From Tamarix chinensis (taxonomy: Eukaryota > Streptophyta > Magnoliopsida > Caryophyllales > Tamaricaceae), in contig CM060180.1 of NCBI GenBank assembly GCA_030549775.1, positions 92,588,172 to 92,652,171 on the forward strand: a stretch of DNA of 64,000 bases. Reading direction: 5' to 3'. Positions 55,401 to 64,000 of this stretch are shown here, one piece after another. Each line of letters begins with the position of its first letter. Within the stretch, counting starts at the first letter, position 1. Under the pieces are notes generated by a model. It made no database searches, was not told the DNA's origin, and worked only from the letters and a program-made list of their open reading frames with translations. The position numbers and the translations under genes were made by a program.

Positions 55401-57390
55401 TAACCAAATAAAATTAAATTAACTAGTCACTTTTGTAGGTCTTATGATTGCACTTAGTATGTGCAAAAAACCCTTTAAACCCCTAGGTCACCCATAGAGG
55501 ATGGATAAGATCTCATGAAGGTTTCACAGATGATATAACCCCCAAATCACACACAATAAAAAATAAAATAAAATAACACCTAATAACCTTAACCAATTTT
55601 TGTCCTAGAATCTTTTACTTTCATAAGTCAAGATTAGCAATCAACCAAGATTTGGCATTAGGAGATTTAAAGGATCAATTTCAACATATGGTTCACACAT
55701 ATATATGATAGGTATGTAAAAATCAATATTATGGATGAAGATCTACTACGCCTTAGTCACATCAAGATCCATCCTCACTATGGATGTCCTCTATTTTTTT
55801 TCTCTTAGATTAATGGCTATAAATTTATAGAAGCACTCATGTATGCGTAATAAGATGACAAAGATAACAAATGAATCACATATATATATATATATATAAA
55901 AGGCTCATATTTTTGTGGATAAAACCTCATGAAAGATATCAAATACCTTCCAAATAGACCGAACTATATGCTTACTCTTGTAACTAACCTTTATCAGATC
56001 AAAGGTTGCTCATCTCAAGAATCAAATAGGACTTAATTATTGGTTGTAACGGGTTTAAGGTATAGAAAGGTATGGATTATTCTAGGATTATGGTGATAAA
56101 AAGGTCGAGAACTAATGAGACTGTAATAATCATATGAGATATAAGCATTAACTCCACATCTATAATACATATCTCCACCTTAACACCAAATTAGAATCTT
56201 GAGATAAAAATAGAACATGAATAGAACTTTCTCAACATTATCTCCATAACTCCCTCTTTTCCTTATATTATATCATTTTCTTCTTCCTCTCTTTTTTTTC
56301 AATTTATGTTTTAATTTTTAATTTTTTGTCTTTTCCAATTAATTTTTCTAGAAGAAGAATGATGATTATATAATCATTATATAAGTTCTATCTCTACCAC
56401 CAAACATAACTTTTTCATTTATTACTATAAATACATATATTTCTTACACAAACACTCACACCATAACCACTCTATATCCATAATGATGATCCCCTTCCAC
56501 TAGCTTTAACCAAGGGTAAGGATATTAAGGCCTTAAGGTTATTTAATGTGGGTAATGAAGAAAAATATATATTCAATTTATAGGCTCAAAGGGATTCTAT
56601 GGGGTATACATCATGTATACACAAATTAGGGTTAAGTTTTTTGGTCATGTGATGGAAAATCTTAAGTTCCCTTTATCTTTTTCTCAATTAGAGCATACTT
56701 TGACTGTAAGCTTCAACTAGTACAAGAATAAGTTCTAGTAGTCTCTAGAGTCCATTACAAATGCTATGGCAAGTAACTTGATCAAAGCAATTAGGCATAT
56801 ATGAGGTTCGCAAAGAAAATTTGAACACAATAAAAGTAGATAAAATCATGTGAATTTGCTCAAAAAAAAGAAGAAGGTATATATGGTTCAAAGCTCACTG
56901 AGGAATGCGATGAATCTCAACATGCCACATTGATGGTTATAAAATCACGCATGCTCTTTCTCCATTCACATTTAGACATGTAAAGATGTGTTCCCTATAT
57001 CAAAATTAACATAAAAAATCTCCACTTGCTTTATATCGATTTCATGATCCTCTTTTCATTAGATTTCAAAGATATGCTCCTCATTAACTAGTTAAGGGTT
57101 CATAAGACTCTAAAAACACTAAAAAAATATGTAAAAAATAATAATTTTTTTATGTAGTCACATAATATTTTTTTTCATGCAAACACATAAAACACTTACA
57201 CCTCCACACTTAAATCACACATTGTCCTTAATATGTAAAAAACTAAAGGAACATGTAATTTTAAGTATGGAGAAAATAAATAAATAAATAAATAAAAACT
57301 ACTAAAGGGTAGAAAACTCCCCTATCATATTATGTTGCCTCCCAAGTAACACATGTTTTTACATCTTTAGCTTGACATGATCTTGATTTA
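55401..57390 (-). other. Internal non-coding part of the Athila/Tat-like element
   Basis: AT-rich, without recognisable protein similarity on either strand; contains (TA)9 at 55880-55898. It occupies the place where pol would be expected. Confidence 0.6.
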
Positions 57391-57391
57391 C

Positions 57392-58646
57392 TCATTCAAG
57401 GAGGTACGTCCACTTGAGAGATGCTTTACCAAATCCCTCCTCATGTTGATTATCTATATCCTGCAAAGTAGAAAAAGACAAAATATTAGTTTTAATAAAA
57501 TATTTGACCCAACAAGAATGCAACTTACCTATCATGAGATTTAAACTCGTATGTAAAGAGAAAATGTTTAGCCTGATGTCAATGTATGATGATCTCTCTA
57601 TCAAAGGAGGAACCTATTATCCCATCTCAAAGTCTTTTAAAACATCTTTCCAACATAAACTCTCATGTGGAGCATTATACTTCTTATTAGATGTATCCAA
57701 GATGATTTTATTACTCTCTTCAATATTATACCCATATAAGCTACTAAAAGAGGGAAAATAAGGAGTATGGTCAGCATAAATAAAATCAAAGTGTTTCAAA
57801 GGCTTACCTTGTGTTTCATGGTCATAACTAAGAAAAATTAGGGAATAAATGTCCAAATATGGTCTATGGTAGATGAAAGTGATAATATTGCTATCCTTAT
57901 GCTTCTCTTTATTTAATTGATCCTTATTTTGATGAGATTATTCTTCTACTTTTACAATCTCTTCTTCCACCTAATCATAATTTTCATTATGCTCCATGGG
58001 GACCTCCTTAACTAGCTCATCCTCACATGTGGACATGGCATCGATATACTCATAACTCTCACTTGAATTTGGAACTGAACTACTAGAGAGCTCTTTTTTA
58101 TGCTTGTAATTGATCGATCATGTTGACCACATAACCCATTTTCTCCTCTAACATTGACATTCTTTCATTTTATTTAATTTAACTTTGCATAAGTTGGTTT
58201 TTTTTTTCATTTGTCAATGCTTCAAAAAGCTTGTCCATTTTTTCCAAACTTGAGGGTTTTGAAATTGGAGAAGATTCTTGTTTAGGATATTGATAATATT
58301 TTGAAGATTCATATTTGAGTTTGTAAGGGTCTTGATATGGCACTTGATAATGATCATTCATCTCCCATCCAAAGTTGGGGTGATGCCTCATTCCTGAATA
58401 GTATGCGCTTGTGTAGGAGTTATGTCCTTGGAAACCACTGAAGGATTGAGCACTAGGTCATGTTCATCCTTCTCCTCTCATAGCTTGTGCATGGTAAGCA
58501 TGTGGATTAGCTTGTGTGTGACACACTCCGCTTGTATTAATAACTCCAGTAGTTGTGGAAACCGGCGAAACAAGAGTAGTGAGTTGGTTAAGTCTATCAT
58601 CAAGGGTACTTGAACTTACCTCATTTACTCTAGCATTAAGGTTCAT
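57392..58646 (-). pseudogene. Gag fragment and following sequence, Athila/Tat-like
   Basis: Minus-strand frames 58646-58464 and 58391-58179. The first holds MNLNARVNEVSSSTLDDRLN and CHTQANPHAYHAQAM; the second MRHHPNFGWEMNDHYQVPYQ and a Glu/Lys-rich tail, resembling the N/Y/H-rich linker region of Athila/Tat Gag (the P.Y..GW..HPN.SW pattern). The Gag core domain is not seen. Frames 57856-57617 and 57604-57392 lie further downstream and are not recognised. Confidence 0.6.
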
Positions 58647-58935
58647 GTAAACTTATCCATAATCCAGGGATCCTCTCATAGCAACCTATAGACACCAACA
58701 CTTCAAAGGAAAAGGTTAAGAGTGAAACAAAACACACCAAAAATCCTAAAAAAATTAAAAGGAAAAAAGAAAACACTAAAAAAATATAGACACACTACAT
58801 ACTAAAACTCTTATTAATTTAGAAACTTGAATGCCCACAATCACTATGACCTCTAAATAAAAGGATGATACAAAAAAAACAATACACTAAAAATAAAAAC
58901 ACTAAAAATACTAGCAAACAAAGGTGAGGTTACAA

Positions 58936-58952
58936 TCCCCGATAACAGCACA
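58936..58952 (-). other. Primer binding site, Asp tRNA type (decayed)
   Basis: On the minus strand TGTGCTGTTATCGGGGA, close to TGGCGCCGTTGCCGGGGA, the Asp tRNA-complementary site of many plant Athila/Tat elements. It lies six bases inside the 5' LTR end. Confidence 0.8.
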
Positions 58953-58958
58953 AAAAAT

Positions 58959-60848
58959 TAGTGTGGCCATAACAGACACACAATTTAAACCTTATTATTG
59001 AAAATAGTAGTACTAGTAAATAAGGGTATAATTCTATACCAGGGATTGAGAGAGCTCACTACTATTCAACTAGCTCAAAATAATAAAAATAAATACTCTA
59101 AATCACGTAAAATAAATAAATAAGCAAAAAACTAATGGGGGTTTCAAAATTAGAAAATAATAAAATAATAAATAAAATAAAATAAGATAATAAAAATGAT
59201 GGATAACCTAAAATATGATGAATATGCTGAGAAAATTGAAATCCACCACTAGATTAGGTCAAAATATAATAATAATTTCTATGTCATAATTTAATCATGA
59301 GAAAGAAATTAACCAACTTGTACACCAAAAGTAGGTAAATACACTTTATATTACTTTCTAAATAAATTAATACAACTAAGTGCCAATATTAACCCTATTA
59401 AATACTCGTAGTATAGTAGCAACAAGCGGCTACTATATTTAACTAGATTTAATACATTAAATGTAATTGGAATGATGTAGATCTAAGTACTCGAACTAGT
59501 ATACTAAGCATGTCTAACTGTGTTTCTCTCCTTTGACCCACACATATCTAAATGTTTTATTACTTTGGTTAGAATCACAATACAATTAGATGAATTTTTA
59601 TCTAACCTAGTTGCAATTTATACATATAAATTCTAGTATATTTATAAGGTCACCTGACAAGTAAATAATCCTACATATTATCACTATGAGAAAACCAGAA
59701 CAAGGCATACATCATATAAATTATACTTGATATATATATAAGCAATAGTAATTAAATTATATCTAAAGAATAATCTTATGAAATAAACAAAATAAAATCA
59801 TATCTCAAACCACAATCTAGGGTTTCAGTCTATTCTCCATCAATAAATAATCTTCTGGTTATAATGATCGAATTAATTACACAGAAATATATATCAAAAA
59901 TAAAAATCAAAAATAGAGAAAGAAATAATTGGAATTAATTGTGGATGAAAGCTCCAAAATTTATTCAGATGAAATAGTGTCAAATTTCATCTTAAATAAA
60001 TTTTTTTGGTATACTTCTCTCTTATTTCTTTTAGTTGACTTGGAATTTCTTTCCATGCTTCTCTTTTTCTTCTTTTTTCCCGATTGATGGCACACATCAG
60101 CCCTCCTTCTTCGCTGTGCACACTGCCTTCTTCGTTTCTTGTGCCTGGCAGCTACGTTTCTTTTTTTTCTTTTATCTTTTCTCCCTTTCCCTCTAATTTC
60201 TCTCTCTACACCTTAGCTCTTTTCTCTTTTTCTTTTCTACAACATTCTACTGCTTCTTCTCTACCCCTGTTATCCTTCTACTTCCACCTTTATTTATGTG
60301 CCACCCTCCTCGATCTTATGCAGCTACTGCTACTTTGTCTTTTTTTTCTACAACATTGTCTCTCTTTGTCCTTCTCTCTAATTTAATGCACCCTCCTTCT
60401 ACTTTTGGGTCTCTTCTCCCCTGGTCCTCTGAATTTTATTTTTATGTCTCCTTTGTGCCTTCTTGATCTTGTTGCTCTCATTTCTTTTTCCTTAGTTTGG
60501 ATTTTTTTTCTCTCCTTCTATTTTTATGCTCCTCTACTACGCCCATATGCATCTTTCCTTTTTATTTTGTTTCTAGGCCTTTGGGCCTTGAGTCCTTAGG
60601 TCATTGGTCCAAAGGTCTAGCCCCCTTTTTTTATAAATACTTTAGCTACAAAATAAAAGTATAGAAATTAATAAATAATATTATACTCTAAATTTATTTA
60701 ATTTATGTCCTTTTAGCTCAAATAATAAAATTTATTCAATTATTTTCACTTAAGCATAACATCATAATTATTCACCTATATTACTCAAATGAAATACTAA
60801 AAACTAAGATTATAAAGATATAAAATATGTAAAAATATGAACTTATCA
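58959..60848 (-). repeat. 5' LTR of the Athila/Tat-like element
   Basis: 1890 bp, collinear with 53445-55352, for example the shared CTAGCTCAAAATAATAAAAA and AGGTCTAGYCCCCTTTTTT tracts. Confidence 0.85.
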
Positions 60849-60853
60849 GCTAA

Positions 60854-61900
60854 TATATGCATGGAAGCACTACTAGCTTCTATTGTCTACCAACATGGGT
60901 ATGTCACTACCTAGTTTTCTCTATTCTCTTCCCCCAAGTTGGCTTAAAAGCTAATATAACAGTCAAGGACTAGTACAAGGTTGAGCACATCCTCACTATC
61001 ACTCTAATGAGGTTTGGATTTTACATCTTTTGACACATGGCTCACATGTTGAGCAATAGTCAGACCGCTCTCAAATATAAATTCCTCAACACAATGATTC
61101 TTTAGGACTTTGGCATACCCTTTGGTGATTTTCTGGCCACTTAGCTTTACCTTCATAATGTGTTATACTAGATGTAGTGACACTAAAAAGGATGGGATAT
61201 GAGATAAGTAAGGTGGTGCGCATATTCAAGGCTCATGTTATGCTCCTCTCAAGTGGTTGCATCCAACCAGCAAACCTGATCACAACCTCCACCTACCGAT
61301 GATGGTGTTACCCCTCCACTTTATAATGATTCACTAGCACCGTTTTACTAGAGGATATTCCACATCCGTTGATGCACTTTCCTCATTTACTATACCTCCC
61401 CCAAATAACACTCAAGGTCATGTGACTGTAGCCAGTATGCATGATCTCCTCCTTGATATGTACATGAAGATGGATACAAGACTAACCACCATCAATAGGT
61501 GTCATGAGCTCCTTGATAATGATGTGTATTTCATGCACTTATAATTTTATCCTAACCTTGAGTCACACCATTAGGATGATATGGGTATAAGGTAAGTTGT
61601 AGGGGTTTCTAGTGATGCACATAGATTGGATATTATAGAAGATTTTGCTACTGCTTTAGGTACTGAGGCTAGCTCAATCTATACTAATGATCCTCCTCTA
61701 TATGATCCCATTATCGATGAGTCATTCTCCATGACCAATTATATTTGTTGAGTTTTCGTTGAGACTATTGAATCGAAGGATATAAAGAGAGGACCGAGAT
61801 AACATGTCTCTACCATCTTTTGTCAATTCTTTACTCTATGCTCCACCTTCCTCTAACCTAGGAAATTTTGGCATTGATCATGACTCTTTGCACCAGTGAG
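60854..61900 (+). pseudogene. Copia env-like region, part 3
   Basis: Continues from 53439. Weak patterns in three frames, such as TMIL*DFGIPFGDF near 61090-61130, fit the C-terminal region of the downstream ORF in SIRE-like elements. No continuous frame over 60 codons remains. Confidence 0.4.
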
Positions 61901-62338
61901 TGAGCTAAATATTTTTTTTTATCCTTGGGTCTTACTTGTAATCATGTATTACGTGATTTCATGAACTCAATCAACTAGGTAGTCTTTAGACATTAATGTT
62001 ATGTAGTTTTTTTCCTCATCGCATGTAATATATTATAAATTTTGATTGTATGAAATGATTCAACTTTATGAATCCATTGTCTATCTATGATTTTTCTTAT
62101 ATACTCTAATTTATACTAATCACTTCCTATGAGTATGCAATAGTTCAAGGGGAGACTTCCTTTTCATTTGGATTTTCCTCTCCTTTGTATGCAAGGTTTA
62201 TGCATGAGTTTCCCCTCTCACCTTTTGTTAGGCTAAAAAGGGAAGATAAATCCAGAATTCATATTAGGGCTCCAAATGGTAAGGAATCTATGATTTACAC
62301 TATTTTCTTTTGTTTATAAGCATAAAAAAGGAGCGAAT
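61901..62338 (+). other. 3' untranslated part and polypurine tract of the copia element
   Basis: AT-rich. CAAGGGGAGACTTCC (62149-62163) and ATAAAAAAGGAGCGA (62322-62336) are purine-rich; the second borders the 3' LTR. Confidence 0.65.
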
Positions 62339-64000
62339 TGTTAACCTTCTAGGTTAATCAATGTCCTAAACCTCATTTTGATGATATCAAACAGGTTTAA
62401 ACAAGTTAAGATGGCTTTTTAAGCGTGCATAAACTATGATGATAACAAGGATGTTAATAAATACTTATTCAAATATTTTCTCAAGTACAATATTTAAAAG
62501 ATCAATAAAGCTTCAAATCACAAGAGAATATTATATTAAGACTACCAAGACTCAAGATATCAACATGTATATTTCATGTCTTATGTTATCTTATAGAACA
62601 ATTTTAGCATAACACTTTTGATTTTGATCTCTTTGTAAGTTTTGAAATAATCCTTAAAATTCATTTGATATAAGTCCCTTATTTAATTTAAATCCCAAAT
62701 CCTTTCAAAATTATATTTGAATATATTGATTCTAGTCAAAAATAGTTAACTGGTTCATAAACTAATCGACTAGTTTCACTAACCAAGATATAGGTTTTTC
62801 TTTTGCAGGAACCCATTTGGTCTTTGTTTGAACTCTTCAATTGATTCATTAAACCAATTAGTTGGTTTCACTAACCAGCATGTGGGTTTTTCTTTTGTAA
62901 AAACCCATTTTGTATATTTTTTAACACTTCAAGTGATTTATAAATCTAATTGATTGGCTCAATAATAGATTAAATATTTTTACTAACCAAGCTATGGGTT
63001 TTACTCCTACAGAAACCCATTTCATTTCTATTTGATCACTTTGACTAGTTTCATCAAACCAATTGAGTGATTTGACCAATTAGACTAAGGGTTAAGATAA
63101 AGTGAAAAATAGTGTTTGCCCAAGGAATAAATCAAGTTATTGTTCGATTAAACCGATCAATTGTCCTGAAGGACACATTCACTGGTTTTCTAAACCAATA
63201 GATCGGTCTCATATGTTACTAGAACCAAATGAGTATGGCACAAAACCAATCGATTTGTTTATGCAACAATAAAATCTTTACTTTAGGTATGAACATATTA
63301 TTTTTGACTAGTTTGAACAACCAATTGACTGGGTAGAACAACCAATTGAATGTTTTACCTAACTAATCGACTGGTCAACATTAAACACTGAAAAATCTAC
63401 TTGTTGCTCGTGAAACGGATATATACTCTTTACTCCAAAAACTACACATGTGGGCATAATTATAAATAGTATTTATGAGGAATCATACAAAAACCTCTTG
63501 AGCACTTAGTAATTACACAAGTCAATTCCTTACTTCTACTTATAATTATTACTTAATTACTCACTTTCATATTCATCTCAAGTTGAAATACTTTCAAAAG
63601 TGTTTGTGCTCACCCTATTAGCTAGAAATTTTTCTCCGATTATAATATATAATTCTTTCTAGATAGATTACAGTCAAATGTTATTCTTTAATTTTCACAT
63701 TTTTATCGTTTGTGAAATACATTGTAATCAACTAGAACTCTCATCAAAACTCATTACAATGAGCACATGAGTTACCAAGCATTTATTAGAAAGGTCCTCA
63801 GATTAGTAGATCCATATGCCTAGAGAATAACTAGGTTAACTTATAAATCAACTCATAGAAGTTTATTAAGATAGACTGCTCATAAACTAAAAGAGAAGTG
63901 ATTATCAATAAACCCACTAGAGATTTAAAATTAAAAAGACAAATTCTTTTGGTGGTGGATGTAGAGAAAATTTATTCTTGAATTACTATACATTGTGTGT
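62339..64000 (+). repeat. 3' LTR of the copia element (truncated by the window)
   Basis: TGTTAACCTTCTAGGTTAAT; collinear with the 5' LTR. TATAAATAG at 63461-63469. The minisatellite has about three units (62745-63060). The sequence matching 34440-34860 is reached at 63612-64000. Confidence 0.8.

Larger units (their letters stand above)
53445..60848 (-). mobile_element. Athila/Tat-like Ty3/gypsy element, complete with both LTRs, pol missing
   Basis: LTRs 53445-55352 (3') and 58959-60848 (5'), with GCTAA duplications at 53440-53444 and 60849-60853. Minus orientation is proved by the Asp-type primer site next to the right LTR and the polypurine tract next to the left LTR. The internal part is only 3.6 kb: a gag fragment and AT-rich sequence, with no RT or integrase. 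Hence non-autonomous or internally deleted. LTRs are similar but clearly diverged. Confidence 0.85.
28382..64000 (+). mobile_element. SIRE-like Ty1/copia retrotransposon with env-like region, expanded by nested insertions; right end outside window
   Basis: Order: 5' LTR (28382-34899, interrupted), primer site, gag, protease, integrase, RT, RNase H, a spacer with a TATA box, an env-like region, polypurine tract, 3' LTR from 62339. Integrase before RT makes it copia. The gag, the protease-integrase sequences and the extra downstream region fit SIRE/Maximus elements. Four separate insertions lie inside (30067-34434, 37088-40350, 43473-52968, 53445-60848). All genes are broken. Confidence 0.8.

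Overview
The window looks like nuclear DNA of a flowering plant with a large, repeat-rich genome. It is AT-rich, plant-type introns interrupt the transposon gene at the left edge, and every recognisable protein belongs to a plant transposon lineage (CACTA, Ty3/gypsy chromovirus, Athila/Tat-like gypsy, SIRE-like Ty1/copia). The species cannot be named from this sequence. I see no host gene, tRNA, rRNA, CRISPR array or microbial system. Nearly every open frame longer than 60 codons that lacks a transposon domain lies in a purine- or pyrimidine-skewed tract, a microsatellite or a minisatellite.

Layout. 1-2066: right end of a CACTA DNA transposon carrying a Ulp1-type cysteine protease gene with five exon segments, ending in subterminal palindromes and the terminal repeat. 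2067-2167: tail of a giant LTR into which the CACTA element inserted. 2168-20209: a degenerate chromovirus (Tekay/Del type: gag, protease, RT, RNase H, integrase, chromodomain). It is split by a 4.8-kb LTR-like unit (copy A, 4710-9512) in its reverse transcriptase and by a 5.5-kb unit (copy C, 12877-18346) in its 3' LTR. 20210-28381: an older, weakly recognised reverse-oriented LTR-like segment (H), itself split by copy B (21369-26269), and a poorly understood right flank. 28382 to the window end: one SIRE-like copia element whose body is spread over more than 35 kb by insertions. These are a gypsy chromovirus in its 5' LTR (30067-34434), LTR-like copy F in the integrase (37088-40350), copy D1 (43473-52968) carrying a nested copy D2 (46678-52128), and an Athila/Tat-like element in reverse orientation with both LTRs (53445-60848). 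Its 3' LTR starts at 62339 and leaves the window.

The main result is a family of very large LTR-like units (about 3.3-5.5 kb: A, B, C, D1, D2, F, with remnant E and probable H). Each of the six bounded copies has TG...CA-type ends with 5-bp target duplications (perfect or lightly mutated) and no internal domain. They share a conserved internal plan: a strand-asymmetric purine/pyrimidine tract, often a TATA box, variable tandem arrays or TTA microsatellite, a higher-order array of CCACCGG...AATAGTGG units, in most copies a TTAGTACG-TAG-CGTACTAA palindrome, and two terminal stem-loops that reuse the element's own terminus. The LTR of the coding chromovirus at 2168-20209 shares the terminus design and the palindrome block, so I interpret the lone units as solo LTRs, or non-autonomous derivatives, of related chromoviruses. 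Most coding parts are decayed by stops and frameshifts; the least damaged gene is the CACTA protease.
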